Source of the DNA: Microbacterium sp. SD291
Lineage (GTDB): Bacteria; Actinomycetota; Actinomycetes; Actinomycetales; Microbacteriaceae
Assembly: GCF_017355365.1 (NCBI RefSeq)
Contig: NZ_JADIJR010000001.1
Span: 124,001-188,000, forward strand
Direction: 5' to 3'
DNA length: 64,000 nucleotides
How positions within the stretch are numbered: position 1 is the first letter of the stretch; every line of letters starts with the position of its first letter. The position numbers and the translations under genes were made by a program. Shown here in pieces: positions 41,523-51,426 of the stretch. The notes below the pieces were generated by a model, which ran no database searches, had not been told where the DNA came from, and saw nothing but the letters and a program-made list of their open reading frames with translations.

Positions 41523-42893
41523 GTGTCTTCCGACGAGTCCTCGAAGCCGACTCCCCCCGTCCCGGCTCCCCCCGCAGTCCCGCGTCCGCCGAAGGTGCCG
41601 ACTCCGGCAGCGGTCGCCCCGGCCGCACCCGCCGCTGCCGCCGCCGTGCCGCAGCAGAGCGCGGAGGAGATCGCCAAGTGGGGCCGCGTCTCCGAAGACG
41701 GCACCGTCGAGGTGCACGAGGGCGATGAGTGGCGCGTCGTCGGCCAGTACCCCGACGGGACGCCCGACGAGGCCCTCGCCTACTTCGCCCGCAAGTTCGA
41801 CGACATCGCCTTCAAGGTGCGCACGCTCGAGCAGCGGCACCAGGCCGGCGGCGCGTCGGCGAGCGATCTCGTCAAGCAGGCCGGTCACGTCCTCGAAGAG
41901 GCGACGGATGCCGCCGCAGTCGGAGATCTCGCGGGGCTCCGCGAGCGACTGAACGCGCTCACCGAGTCGCTGTCCGAGGCGACGGCGCTGGAGGCGCAGA
42001 AGGCGAAGGAGCTCATCGATCAGGCGATCGCGGAGCGCACCGCCCTCGTCGAGCGGGCCGAGGCCATCGCCGCAGGCGATCTGTCGAAGGTGCAGTGGAA
42101 GCAGGTCACCGCCGAACTCGGCGAGCTGTTCGACACGTGGCAGGCGCAGCAGCAGAGCGGCCCTCGCCTGTCGAAGGGGATCTCGCAGCAGCTCTGGAAG
42201 CGCTTCAGGGATGCCCGCGCAGTCGTCGACAAGCAGCGACGGGCGTTCTACTCCGAGCTCGACGACGCGCACAAGTCGGCACGCGACGCGAAGACCCGCC
42301 TGGTCGAGCGCGCCGAGGCGCTCGCGCCCCGCGGCATCGACGGCATCCCCGCGTATCGCACCCTCCTCGACGACTGGAAGGCCGCGGGTCGTGCCGGCCG
42401 CAAGGCGGACGACGCGCTGTGGGCGCGCTTCAAGGCCGCCGGCGACGCGCTCTACTCCGCCCGCGCCGAACAGGCAGCGGCCGAGGAGGCCGACTCCGCT
42501 CCCAAGATCGAGGCGCGTCAGGCGCTGCTCGAAGAGGCCAAGGCCGTCGCCGATGAGGCGGACATCAAGCGGGCCCGTGCCCTGCTCACGCGCATCCAGC
42601 GTCAGTGGGACGACATCGGCCGCATCTTCCCTCGCGAGAAGGAGCGCGCTCTCGACGACCGTCTCCGAGTCATCGAGCAGGCGCTCAAGGCGCGCGAGGA
42701 GGTCGACTGGAAGCGGAACAACCCCGAGACCAAGGCGCGTGCGAACGACATGAGCTCGCAGCTGCAGGAGGCCATCGACAAGCTCGAGGCCGAGCTCGCC
42801 GCCGCGCAGAAGTCCGGAGACAAGAAGGCGGCCAAGGCCGCATCGGATGCTCTCGAGGCGCGTCGCGCCTGGCTGAGCGCGCTCGGGAACTGA
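41523..42893 (+). CDS. DUF349 repeat protein
   Basis: The 456-residue protein has a Pro/Ala-rich N-terminus (about 1-45) followed by several DUF349 units, helical and highly charged, with repeated R-W-K/D-x-aromatic patterns (for example DALWARFKAAGDALY and RQWDDIGRIFPREKE). It is likely to form long coiled coils. DUF349 proteins have no settled function. The position near relA is common in actinobacteria. An AAGGAG ribosome site precedes the ATG. Confidence 0.88.
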   Translation: MSSDESSKPTPPVPAPPAVPRPPKVPTPAAVAPAAPAAAAAVPQQSAEEIAKWGRVSEDGTVEVHEGDEWRVVGQYPDGTPDEALAYFARKFDDIAFKVRTLEQRHQAGGASASDLVKQAGHVLEEATDAAAVGDLAGLRERLNALTESLSEATALEAQKAKELIDQAIAERTALVERAEAIAAGDLSKVQWKQVTAELGELFDTWQAQQQSGPRLSKGISQQLWKRFRDARAVVDKQRRAFYSELDDAHKSARDAKTRLVERAEALAPRGIDGIPAYRTLLDDWKAAGRAGRKADDALWARFKAAGDALYSARAEQAAAEEADSAPKIEARQALLEEAKAVADEADIKRARALLTRIQRQWDDIGRIFPREKERALDDRLRVIEQALKAREEVDWKRNNPETKARANDMSSQLQEAIDKLEAELAAAQKSGDKKAAKAASDALEARRAWLSALGN

Positions 42894-42960
42894 CCGCCGC
42901 TTCTCCACAGATCGCTTCAGCGGACTCCGGACGCGGGGTGCACTGCGCCACACTGGCGTG

Positions 42961-43512
42961 ATGCACCCCGCGTTCCTGTATCTCCCCGGCGACCGGCTGA
43001 CGCTGCCGGAGCTGACCGCAGCGCGCCTCGACGGCGATGTCGTCGAGATGGGCGAGGGCTACGTCCCCGCCGATCTCGTCGAAGCCGCGAGCATCCGCGC
43101 CGGTGCGCTGGCCCGGCTCATCGCGCCGGGAACCGCGGCGTCGGACGCGACAGCGGCCTGGATACACGGGGCAGGCGACGCCCCGCCTTCTCCGCATCAT
43201 GTCCGGCGCGCCGTCGGCCACCGGATCCGCGCGCAGTCGCATCAGCGGCTCGTGTTCCACGACACGTTCGTGCCGGCATCCGATCTCGTGCTGGTCGGAG
43301 GCATCCCGGTGACGACCGCGCGACGGACCCTCGCCGATCTGGCACTCGGCGTGCATCGCGACCCGTCCTGCCTGCCGTGGGTCCGTGCGCTGGCTGCAGC
43401 CGCACCGGATGCCGTCGTCGAGGCGTCGCACGCGCTGCGCGCCATGACGCGGGTCCCGGGCACGCGGGCGGGGCTGGCCGCGCTCGAAGCCGCCGCCGTC
43501 AGGACGAGGTGA
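42961..43512 (+). CDS. AbiEi-antitoxin-like orphan protein
   Basis: This 183-residue protein begins MHPAFLYLPGDRLTLPELTAARLDG. It has a mid-region GDAPPSPHHVRRAVGHRI and a segment GGIPVTTARRTLADLALG that recalls the C-terminal domain of AbiEi-family antitoxins. No toxin partner is adjacent, and similar orphans seem common in Microbacterium. The start is ATG 42961 (GTG at 42958 possible). Its end overlaps the end of relA by 14 nt, convergently. Its function remains open. Confidence 0.7.
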   Translation: MHPAFLYLPGDRLTLPELTAARLDGDVVEMGEGYVPADLVEAASIRAGALARLIAPGTAASDATAAWIHGAGDAPPSPHHVRRAVGHRIRAQSHQRLVFHDTFVPASDLVLVGGIPVTTARRTLADLALGVHRDPSCLPWVRALAAAAPDAVVEASHALRAMTRVPGTRAGLAALEAAAVRTR

Positions 43513-45754
43513 CGCGGTAGACGTCGTAGACGGCGTCGATGCGCCGCACCGCGTTCAGGACGCGGTCGAGGTGGACGGCATCGCCCATCTCGAACACGAA
43601 ACGGCTGAGGGCGAGCCGCTCGTCGGTGGTCGACACTGTGGCGGAGAGGATGTTCACGTGGTGCTCGCTGAGCACGCGCGTCACATCGGACAGGAGTCCC
43701 GATCGGTCGAGCGCCTCGACCTGGATCTGCACCCGGAACACGCTCTTGGTCGTCGGCGCCCATGACACCTCGACGAAGCGCTCCTTCTCCGCGTCGGTGC
43801 TGAGCGCCTTCACGTTCACGCAGTCGGCGCGATGCACCGACACGCCGCTGCCGCGGGTGACGAAGCCGACGATCGGGTCGCCGGGCACCGGCGTGCAGCA
43901 CTTCGCGAGCTTGACCAGGATGTCGGCCGCCCCGCGGACGAGCACTCCGGAATCGCTGGCCCGCGATTCCCGGGTCTGCACGCGGCCGGGGATCTCGATG
44001 GCTCCGGTGGTCGTGTCGTTGGCCGCGACCAGGGCCGTCACCTTCTCGAGCACGGACTGCGTGGAGACGTGGCCTTCGCCCACGGCGGCGTAGAGCGCCG
44101 AGACGTCCTCGTAGCGGAGCTGATGCGCGACCTCGGCGAACGAGTCCTGGCTCATCAGCCGCTGCAGCGGCAGGTTCTGGCGGCGCATCGCGCGGGCGAT
44201 GGCCTCCTTGCCCTGCTCGATCGCCTCCTCGCGGCGCTCCTTCGTGAACCAGCCGCGGATCTTGTTGCGCGCGCGGGTGCTCCTGACGAAGCCGAGCCAG
44301 TCCTGGCTCGGCCCCGCGTCGGGGTTCTTCGACGTGAAGACCTCGACGACGTCGCCGCTCTTGAGCTCCGACTCCAGCGGGACGAGCCGGCCGTTCACCT
44401 TGGACCCCATGGTGCGGTGGCCGATCTCGGTGTGCACGGCGTATGCGAAGTCCACCGGGGTCGCACCGGCGGGAAGGCCGATCACGCGGCCCTTCGGCGT
44501 GAAGACGTAGACCTCCTTCGCTCCGATCTCGAAGCGAAGGGAATCGAGGAACTCGCCGGGGTCGGCCGTCTCGGCCTGCCAGTCGGAGATGTGCGCCAGC
44601 CAGGCCATGTCGGCATCCGAAGAGCGGATCTCGGCCTTGCCGCCGTTCATCCGCTCCTTGTACATCCAGTGCGCCGCGACGCCGTACTCCGCCTGATGAT
44701 GCATCTCGTGCGTGCGGATCTGGATCTCGACCGTCCGGCCGGCCGGGCCGATGACGGTGGTGTGCAGCGACTGGTACAGATTGAACTTCGGCGTGGCGAT
44801 GTAGTCCTTGAAGCGACCGGGCAGCGGCGTCCATCTCGCGTGGATGGCGCCGAGCACCGCATAGCAGTCGCGCACCGAGGCGACGAGGACGCGGATGCCG
44901 ATCAGGTCGTAGATGTCATCGAACTCGCGACCCCGCACGACCATCTTCTGGTACACGGAGTAGAGCTGCTTCGGACGACCGACGACCTTCCCGCGGATGC
45001 GGAGATCGCGCAGATCCTCGTCGATCTCCTCGACGACCTGGCTCAGGTACTTCTCCCGCTGCGGGGTGCGCTGCGCGATCAGGCTGTGGATCTCGTTGTA
45101 GATCTTCGGATGCAGCACCGCGAACGAGAGGTCCTCGAGCTCGGACTTGATCGCCTGGATGCCGAGTCGATTCGCCAGCGGCGCATAGATCTCGAGCGTC
45201 TCCTTGGCCTTCTTCGCGGCCTTCTCCGGAGGCACGAACCCCCAGGTCCGGGCGTTGTGCAGCCGGTCGGCGAGCTTGATCAGCAGCACCCGGATGTCCT
45301 TCGACATCGCCACGATCATCTTGCGGACCGTCTCGGCCTGCGCGCTCTCGCCGTACTTGACCTTGTCGAGCTTGGTGACGCCGTCGACCAGCATCGCCAC
45401 CTCGTCGCCGAACTCCGCGGTGAGGTCGGTCAGCGCGTAGCCGGTGTCCTCCACGGTGTCGTGCAGGAGCGCCGCCGCGATCGCTCGCGGACCGAGGCCC
45501 AGCTCGGCGAGGATCTGCGCGACGGCGAGCGGGTGCGTGATGTACGGCTCGCCGCTCTGCCGCAGCTGACCCGTGTGCTTGTCCTTGGCGACCGCGTACG
45601 CGCGCTCGATGACCGAGAAGTCACCGCGCGGGTGATTCACCCGGACCGTGCGGATCAGGTTGTCGAGGTCGTTGACCCTGGGCGCGCGGGAGAAGATGCG
45701 GGGAACCAGACGTCGCAGACTCGAACCCTGCGACGACGACTGCGGTTCCGCCAT
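43499..45754 (-). CDS. relA: Bifunctional (p)ppGpp synthetase/hydrolase
   Basis: Rel makes and degrades (p)ppGpp. The 751-residue protein has the HD hydrolase domain (ALLHDTVEDTGY), a synthetase domain (GRFKDYIATPKFNLYQSLHT, HQAEYGVAAHW), TGS (VYVFTPKGRVIGLPAGATPV) and a C-terminal ACT domain. Both catalytic centres look complete, as usual for the single actinobacterial Rel. It lies after secF; the apt gene usually between them is missing. Confidence 0.97.
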   Translation of the reverse strand: MAEPQSSSQGSSLRRLVPRIFSRAPRVNDLDNLIRTVRVNHPRGDFSVIERAYAVAKDKHTGQLRQSGEPYITHPLAVAQILAELGLGPRAIAAALLHDTVEDTGYALTDLTAEFGDEVAMLVDGVTKLDKVKYGESAQAETVRKMIVAMSKDIRVLLIKLADRLHNARTWGFVPPEKAAKKAKETLEIYAPLANRLGIQAIKSELEDLSFAVLHPKIYNEIHSLIAQRTPQREKYLSQVVEEIDEDLRDLRIRGKVVGRPKQLYSVYQKMVVRGREFDDIYDLIGIRVLVASVRDCYAVLGAIHARWTPLPGRFKDYIATPKFNLYQSLHTTVIGPAGRTVEIQIRTHEMHHQAEYGVAAHWMYKERMNGGKAEIRSSDADMAWLAHISDWQAETADPGEFLDSLRFEIGAKEVYVFTPKGRVIGLPAGATPVDFAYAVHTEIGHRTMGSKVNGRLVPLESELKSGDVVEVFTSKNPDAGPSQDWLGFVRSTRARNKIRGWFTKERREEAIEQGKEAIARAMRRQNLPLQRLMSQDSFAEVAHQLRYEDVSALYAAVGEGHVSTQSVLEKVTALVAANDTTTGAIEIPGRVQTRESRASDSGVLVRGAADILVKLAKCCTPVPGDPIVGFVTRGSGVSVHRADCVNVKALSTDAEKERFVEVSWAPTTKSVFRVQIQVEALDRSGLLSDVTRVLSEHHVNILSATVSTTDERLALSRFVFEMGDAVHLDRVLNAVRRIDAVYDVYRVTSS

Positions 45755-45777
45755 CCGCTCACCTCCCTGATCACATC

Positions 45778-45783
45778 ATCCTA
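45778..45783 (-). promoter_or_regulatory. Candidate -10 of relA
   Basis: TAGGAT on the minus strand, 24 nt before the relA ATG. It would let relA be transcribed separately from secDF. Confidence 0.35.
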
Positions 45784-45823
45784 CGCGTGCTCTGCGGGGT
45801 GCGCCCCCGCCGGACGGAGGCGA

Positions 45824-46813
45824 TCAGGCGTCGACCGTGGCCTTGCTGCGCGCTTCGCGGATCTTCGCGTCCCTTGCAGCGATCTGCGGCTCGTTCTCGC
45901 GGAAGAGCGAGTACAGCGGCGCCGCCACGAAGAGCGTCGAATAGGTCGCGACCAGGATGCCGACGAAGATCGACAGCGAGATGTCGGTGAGCGTCTCCGC
46001 ACCGAGCCAGAACGCGCCGATGAAGAGGATCGCGCCGACCGGAAGGGCCGCGACGACCGACGTGTTGATCGATCGCACCAGCGTCTGGTTGACGGCCAGG
46101 TTCACGGACTCCCCGAACAGCCGCGACGACTTCTCGCCGTCCTCGGTCGTGTTCTCGCGGATCTTGTCGAACACGACGGTGGTGTCGTAGAGCGAGTACG
46201 CGAGGATCGTCAGGAATCCGATCACGGCGGCCGGCGAGATCTCGAATCCGGCCAGCGCGTACACGCCGACGGTGATGACGAGCACGTCGAGCAGTCCGAT
46301 GATGGCGGCGGCAGACATCTTCCAGGTGCGGAAGTAGATCGCGAGGATCAGGAACGTCAGCGCGAGGAAGATCGCGAGACCCCACAGCGACTGCCTGGTG
46401 ACGCTCTCACCCCACTGCGGGCCGATGAACGACGAGGTGACGCTCTCCGGCTCGACCCCGTAGATGTCCGCCAGCGCCTTGGACACCTGCTGGGTCTCGT
46501 CGGCGCTCATCTGGTCGGTCTGCACCCGGATGTCGGTGCCGCTGACCGTGACCACCTTGGTGGTGGCGTCCGCGACGATCGACTTCACTGCGTCTGCGGC
46601 GAGTCCCTGATCGGTGCTCTGCGGAGCCTGGACGGTGAACTGCGATCCGCCGGTGAATTCGATCGAGAACTGGATCGGACGGATCAGCGGCACGAGAGCC
46701 GAGCCGACCACGAGGGCGATCGCGATGATGAACCACAGCCGGCGCCTGCCGACGAACGGGAAAGAGGTCTTCCCCGAGTACAGGTTGTTGCCGAACTCAC
46801 TCATGGAGGCCAT
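45824..46813 (-). CDS. secF: Protein translocase subunit SecF
   Basis: SecF works with SecD to use the proton gradient in late steps of Sec export. The 329-residue protein has six membrane helices, the SIEFTGGSQFTV motif after TM1, and the C-terminal YDTTVVFDKIREN and RSINTSVVAALP blocks. The ATG overlaps the secD stop as ATGA. Confidence 0.96.
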   Translation of the reverse strand: MASMSEFGNNLYSGKTSFPFVGRRRLWFIIAIALVVGSALVPLIRPIQFSIEFTGGSQFTVQAPQSTDQGLAADAVKSIVADATTKVVTVSGTDIRVQTDQMSADETQQVSKALADIYGVEPESVTSSFIGPQWGESVTRQSLWGLAIFLALTFLILAIYFRTWKMSAAAIIGLLDVLVITVGVYALAGFEISPAAVIGFLTILAYSLYDTTVVFDKIRENTTEDGEKSSRLFGESVNLAVNQTLVRSINTSVVAALPVGAILFIGAFWLGAETLTDISLSIFVGILVATYSTLFVAAPLYSLFRENEPQIAARDAKIREARSKATVDA

Positions 46814-48561
46814 CAGGCGTCTCCCTCACTGGCTGCGCTGATGGATCTGTCGGCATTCGCGGGCCTGTCGCCCGCGAGAGCCTCGGCCCTCTTGCGTTCT
46901 GCGATGGTCTGCCGGCGATCGGCCTCGCCGCGCGATCGGGCGTTCTTCGCACCGCGTCCTGCCGAGGCCGTCGTGACGTCGCGGAACTGCGAACGGCTGT
47001 GGTACACCGCGCCGAGCGCCTCGGGGTCGAGGCCGGACAGACGGTGGCCGCCGCCGAAGAACCGGGTCCGCGCGAGCAGCTGCATCACCGGATGCGTGAA
47101 GATCACGAAGATGAGCACGTCGATGATCGTCGTGAGCCCGAGGGTGAAGGCGAAGCCCTTCACTGTCGAGTCGGCGAGGATGTAGAGCACGACGGCGGCG
47201 AGGATGTTGATCGACTTGGAGATGTAGATCGTGCGCTTCGCGCGTCCCCAGCCGTCTTCGACCGCGGCGATGATCGACTTGCCGTCGCGGAGCTCGTCTC
47301 GGATGCGCTCGAAGTACACGATGAAGGAGTCGGCGGTGAAGCCGATCGACACGATCAGGCCGGCGACGCCGGCGAGCGAGAGCCGGAATCCGAGGCGCCA
47401 GGCCAGGATGCAGATGATGATGTAGGTCAGCACCGCCATCACGGCGATCGAGGCGATGATCACCGAGCCGAGCGCTCGATAGACGATCAGCGAGTAGATC
47501 GCCACCAGCGCGAGACCGATCAGGCCGGCGATCAGGCCGATCTGCAGCTGCTGCGTGCCCAGGGTCGCGGAGATCGTGTCGGAGTTCAGCACCTCGAAGC
47601 TGAGCGGCAGGGCGCCGAACTTCAGCTGGTCGGCGAGCGTCTTCGCCGAGTCCTGGTCGAAGCTGCCCGAGATGCTGGGCCGCCCGTCGAGGATCAGTCC
47701 GTTCATCCGCGGCGCGCTGATCACGTTGCCGTCGAGGACGAACGCGAACTGGTCGCGCGGGGTGAGGCCGTCGATGCGGTACTGGTTGAGGCGCGTGCTC
47801 ACCTTGCCGAACGCGTCGGTGCCGGCGCCGGTCATCGTGAGCTGCACCATCCAGGCGCCCGTCTGCGGGTCGCGGCCGCTGGTGGCGTCCGAGATCGCGG
47901 TGCCGTCGAGCTCGGCGGGTCCGAGCAGGAACTTCGCCTGGCCGATGTCGTCGCAGGCGATCAGCGGCTGATCCTTGGGCGCGCGTGCCGCGTTGTTCTC
48001 CGGGTTGCTGCAGTCGTAGGCGAGGAACTCCGCCGCCAGCTTGTCCGTCACCCAGGCGAGGTCGCTCGCGTCGGTCGGATCCGCGGTCGGCGTCGCGTTC
48101 AGCGAGTCGTCCGGGGTCGGATACGGCGTCGGGTTGCCGTCCTCGCCGACGAACTCGTTCGTCGGCGCGTTCGTGGCCAGCACCGCGCGGAACTCGAGCT
48201 GGGCGCTGGACTGGATGCGCTCCCGGGTCTGCTCGTCGGCGACACCCGGGATCTGGACGACGATGTTCTGTCCGCCCTCGGTCGTGATGTCGGCCTCGGC
48301 GACGCCGGAGGCGTCGACACGCTGGCGGATGATCGCCGCGGCCTGATCCATCTGCTCCTGAGAGGGGGCGGCGCCATCCTCCGTCTGGGCACCCAGGACG
48401 ATCTGCGTGCCGCCCTGGAGGTCCAGGGCGAGCTCAGGCGACCAGGAGCTCTTCTGGAAGACGTGCACGCCGACGGCGTTGATGCCGAACAGGACGCCCG
48501 TCACGAGGACGAGCCCGAGGAGGACCCGCCACGCATGACGGACCGGGGAGGAAGTGGCCAC
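46813..48561 (-). CDS. secD: Protein translocase subunit SecD
   Basis: The 582-residue SecD has TM1 followed by LALDLQGGTQIVL, a large periplasm-side domain with actinobacterial inserts, and five further helices including SIGFTADSFIVYFERIRDE. The C-terminal tail is charged. It lies in the order yajC-secD-secF. Confidence 0.96.
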   Translation of the reverse strand: MATSSPVRHAWRVLLGLVLVTGVLFGINAVGVHVFQKSSWSPELALDLQGGTQIVLGAQTEDGAAPSQEQMDQAAAIIRQRVDASGVAEADITTEGGQNIVVQIPGVADEQTRERIQSSAQLEFRAVLATNAPTNEFVGEDGNPTPYPTPDDSLNATPTADPTDASDLAWVTDKLAAEFLAYDCSNPENNAARAPKDQPLIACDDIGQAKFLLGPAELDGTAISDATSGRDPQTGAWMVQLTMTGAGTDAFGKVSTRLNQYRIDGLTPRDQFAFVLDGNVISAPRMNGLILDGRPSISGSFDQDSAKTLADQLKFGALPLSFEVLNSDTISATLGTQQLQIGLIAGLIGLALVAIYSLIVYRALGSVIIASIAVMAVLTYIIICILAWRLGFRLSLAGVAGLIVSIGFTADSFIVYFERIRDELRDGKSIIAAVEDGWGRAKRTIYISKSINILAAVVLYILADSTVKGFAFTLGLTTIIDVLIFVIFTHPVMQLLARTRFFGGGHRLSGLDPEALGAVYHSRSQFRDVTTASAGRGAKNARSRGEADRRQTIAERKRAEALAGDRPANADRSISAASEGDA

Positions 48562-48620
48562 GTGAGGTCAGCTTTCTGAGTTGCCTGAGCGCCGCAGAGG
48601 CGGCGCTGCTGCCGAGAGGG

Positions 48621-49055
48621 TTACTTGTCGTCCGCGTCGCGCTCGAGACGGGCGCGGGTCTCCTCGGCCGTCTCGATGGAGGCGCCGGCGTCGGTCTCGG
48701 AGGCCTTGTCGGCAGCGAGTGCCTGGTCGGCCTCGAGCTCGCCGTCGACGGCATCCGCGGCGTCGTCCACGACGACGTCCTTGGGCTCGACGATGCGCAG
48801 GATCGCCTGGCTGTGCACCTCGATCACGGTGCCCGGTGCGATCTCGACCAGTGCCGGGGAGTCGAGGTCCTCGTGGTCGTAGGCCACGATCGTGCCGAAG
48901 ATGCCGCCCTGCAGGAGCACCTTGACGCCGGGGACCGTCTTGGTGGCCTTCTCCTCCTGCTCCGCCTTCATCTGCTTCTGGCGCTTGCGCGTGTTGAAGA
49001 ACATGAACACGACGAGGACGGCGAGGAGGCCGAAGAGGAGGATTTCCATGGGCAT
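48621..49055 (-). CDS. yajC: Preprotein translocase subunit YajC
   Basis: YajC is the small SecDF partner. The 144-residue protein has one membrane helix (ILLFGLLAVLVVFMFF) and basic NTRKRQKQMKAEQEEK. The conserved core contains GVKVLLQGGIFGTIV. An acidic C-terminal tail follows, longer than in E. coli. The start is ATG 49055 or ATG 49049. It probably opens the secDF transcript, since a TATAAT lies just upstream. Confidence 0.92.
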   Translation of the reverse strand: MPMEILLFGLLAVLVVFMFFNTRKRQKQMKAEQEEKATKTVPGVKVLLQGGIFGTIVAYDHEDLDSPALVEIAPGTVIEVHSQAILRIVEPKDVVVDDAADAVDGELEADQALAADKASETDAGASIETAEETRARLERDADDK

Positions 49056-49128
49056 GAGTGCGAACGCCTTTCTGGGTGCACGCACGAGCCTTCGGGCGCA
49101 CAACGGTATCGGGGGGAAGTCTTCAGCG

Positions 49129-49134
49129 ATTATA
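49129..49134 (-). promoter_or_regulatory. Consensus -10 before yajC-secDF
   Basis: A perfect TATAAT on the minus strand overlaps the ruvB stop codon, about 74 nt before the yajC ATG. No good -35 is seen. Confidence 0.5.
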
Positions 49135-50155
49135 GGTCATCGAGGCGAAGCGCCCCGTCCGGGTGCGCCGCGCCGAGATGCGCGTACGCCTCCGGCATCG
49201 CGATGCGTCCGCGCGGGGTGCGCCCGAGGAAGCCGATGCGCACCAGGTAGGGCTCCACGACGCTCTCGACCGTCTCCGCCTCCTCGCCGACCGCGACCGC
49301 GAGCGTGCTCAGGCCGACCGGGCCGCCGCGGAAGCGGCGCACCAGCGCCTCGAGCACCGCGCGGTCCAGACGGTCGAGACCGATCGGGTCGACGTCGTAC
49401 AGCTCCAGGGCGGCCCGCACTCCTTCGAGCGTCGCCTCTCCCCCGCCGTGCACCAGGGCGTAGTCGCGGACGCGCCGCAGCAGGCGGTTGGCGATGCGAG
49501 GGGTGCCGCGGGATCGGCGGGCGATCTCGGCGAGCGAATCGGGCGGGAGGTCAACGCCCAGCACGCGCGACGAGCGGGCGATGACCCGCTCGAGCTCGGA
49601 CTCGTCGTAGAACTCGAGGTGGCCGGTGAAGCCGAACCGGTCGCGCAGCGGATTGGGAAGCAGCCCGGAACGGGTGGTCGCGCCGACGAGGGTGAACGGT
49701 GCGAGCTCGAGCGGGATGCTGGTCGCACCCGCCCCCTTCCCGACCATGATGTCGATCCGGAAATCCTCCATGGCGAGATAGAGCATCTCCTCGGCGGAGC
49801 GCGCCATGCGGTGGATCTCGTCGATGAAGAGCACCTCCCCGGGGACGAGGCTCGACAGCAGTGCGGCCAGGTCGCCGGCGTGCTGGATCGCGGGGCCGCT
49901 GGAGAGGCGCAGCGGCCGTTCGCTCTCATGCGCGACGATCATCGCCAGGGTCGTCTTGCCGAGACCGGGAGGACCGGCGAGCAGGATGTGATCGGCGGGA
50001 CGGCTCTGGATGCGCGCGGCGTCCAGGAGCAGCTGCAGCTGGCCGCGGACCTTCTGCTGGCCGACGAACTCGCCGAGACTGGTGGGGCGCAGAGCGCCCT
50101 CGATCGCGAGCTCGGTCTCGTCGACCGGCTCGGTGGCGTCGAGCGCGTCAGACAC
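49130..50155 (-). CDS. ruvB: Holliday junction ATP-dependent helicase RuvB
   Basis: RuvB is the AAA+ motor of branch migration. The 341-residue protein has [27 protein letters not shown], and [10 protein letters not shown] as sensor 1, with a C-terminal winged helix. The start is GTG, overlapping the ruvA stop by 8 nt. Confidence 0.97.
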   Translation of the reverse strand: MSDALDATEPVDETELAIEGALRPTSLGEFVGQQKVRGQLQLLLDAARIQSRPADHILLAGPPGLGKTTLAMIVAHESERPLRLSSGPAIQHAGDLAALLSSLVPGEVLFIDEIHRMARSAEEMLYLAMEDFRIDIMVGKGAGATSIPLELAPFTLVGATTRSGLLPNPLRDRFGFTGHLEFYDESELERVIARSSRVLGVDLPPDSLAEIARRSRGTPRIANRLLRRVRDYALVHGGGEATLEGVRAALELYDVDPIGLDRLDRAVLEALVRRFRGGPVGLSTLAVAVGEEAETVESVVEPYLVRIGFLGRTPRGRIAMPEAYAHLGAAHPDGALRLDDL

Positions 50156-50768
50156 GCGTCTGGCCTCCCTGCGCCGGGCCCAGCAGGGCGAGCGTCCGGC
50201 GCAGCAGGGCCGAGACGGATGCGCGCTCCGCGTCGGTCGCGTCGGCGGAGGTCTGCGCTGCGGCCTCGGCGGCGACCCGCTCCGACCAGCCGAGTCCGAC
50301 GAGGGCTGCGGCGACCTGATCCGCGACGTCGCCGCCCGCGGTGCCGGACGCCCTGGCCGCGGTGGTCGTCGCGTGCACCTTGCCGGAGAGCTGCAGGACG
50401 ATGAGCTTCGCGGTCTTGGGTCCGATGCCGGAGACCCGGCGGAACGGCGCGTCGTCCTCGCCGTTCACGGCCTCGGCGATCTGGTCTACGGTGAGATGCG
50501 AGAGCACCCCGAGCGCCGACTTGGGACCTACGCCGGTGACGCTGATCAGCAGTCCGAAGATCTCCAGCTCGCTCCGGTCCGCGAAGCCGTAGAGCGACAG
50601 GGCGTCCTCCCGGACGATGAGGCTGGTGTGCAGGAGCAGACGCTCGCCGACCGCGGTGGAGTGCGCGACGTCTGCGGGCACCGCGACGGAGAACCCGACG
50701 CCGCCCACTTCGATGACGACCTGGTCCGGCGTCGTGTGCAGGACGGTGCCGTGCAGCGAGGAGATCAT
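50148..50768 (-). CDS. ruvA: Holliday junction branch migration protein RuvA
   Basis: RuvA binds four-way junctions and recruits RuvB. The 206-residue protein begins MISSLHGTV and has two helix-hairpin-helix motifs ([16 protein letters not shown] and [17 protein letters not shown]) and a C-terminal RuvB-binding domain. It lies 9 nt after ruvC. Confidence 0.96.
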   Translation of the reverse strand: MISSLHGTVLHTTPDQVVIEVGGVGFSVAVPADVAHSTAVGERLLLHTSLIVREDALSLYGFADRSELEIFGLLISVTGVGPKSALGVLSHLTVDQIAEAVNGEDDAPFRRVSGIGPKTAKLIVLQLSGKVHATTTAARASGTAGGDVADQVAAALVGLGWSERVAAEAAAQTSADATDAERASVSALLRRTLALLGPAQGGQTRV

Positions 50769-50777
50769 CCCGCCAGC

Positions 50778-51362
50778 CTACGCGTGGGATCGTAGATATG
50801 TTCGAGCGACACGCTCGGCGTCGGCCCACGCCTTCTGCGCCGGGGTCAGCACGTCCTGCCCCGGGGCGCCTGCAGCGCCGCGGCGCCACGCATGGCACAG
50901 TGCGATGGCGAGGGCGTCTGCCGCGTCTGCGGGCTGTGGAGGCGCGTCGAGCCGGAGGATGCGGGCGATCATCGCCTGCACCTGGCGCTTGTCGGCCGAG
51001 CCGTACCCCGTGACGGCGGCCTTCACCTCGCTCGGGGTGTGCGTGGCGGCCGGGAGGCCGGCCTCGGCCGCGAGAAGCAGCGCGACCCCGCTCGCCTGCG
51101 CCGTGCCCATCACGGTGTGGCTGTTCTGCTGCGCGAACACGCGCTCGACGGCGACGGCATCCGGCCGGTGCACCTCGATGACCTCGCGGATGCCGGCGGC
51201 GACGACGGCCAGCCGCTCGCCGATCGGCGCGTCAGGAGACGAGCGGATCACCCCGACGTGCACGAGCGTCCCGCGGCGAGCCCTGTCGACGTCGACGACG
51301 CCCACCCCGCACCGGGTGAGGCCGGGGTCGATGCCGAGCACGCGCAGCGAGGAGGAGGTCAC
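50778..51362 (-). CDS. ruvC: Holliday junction resolvase RuvC
   Basis: RuvC cleaves junctions. The 194-residue protein has LRVLGIDPGLTRCGVG (first Asp), AVERVFAQQN (Glu) and the C-terminal DAADALAIALCHAW (Asp pair). The start is a GTG at 51362 after GGGGGAG. It begins the ruvCAB cluster, with yebC upstream on the same strand. Confidence 0.96.
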   Translation of the reverse strand: MTSSSLRVLGIDPGLTRCGVGVVDVDRARRGTLVHVGVIRSSPDAPIGERLAVVAAGIREVIEVHRPDAVAVERVFAQQNSHTVMGTAQASGVALLLAAEAGLPAATHTPSEVKAAVTGYGSADKRQVQAMIARILRLDAPPQPADAADALAIALCHAWRRGAAGAPGQDVLTPAQKAWADAERVARTYLRSHA

Positions 51363-51426
51363 TCCCCCAGGCTAGGCGCCGTGGCGGACGTCGACCGCGA
51401 GGCTCGCCCTGGCGCCCGCCGAAGGC

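Noticed and set aside
42961-43512. AbiE-type toxin-antitoxin module
   Set aside because: Only an AbiEi-like domain is present; no AbiEii nucleotidyltransferase is next to it.
43832-47185. 1117-residue open frame on the plus strand opposite relA and secF
   Set aside because: High GC leaves few stops in this frame; no domain is recognisable and it runs across two well-supported genes and their gap.
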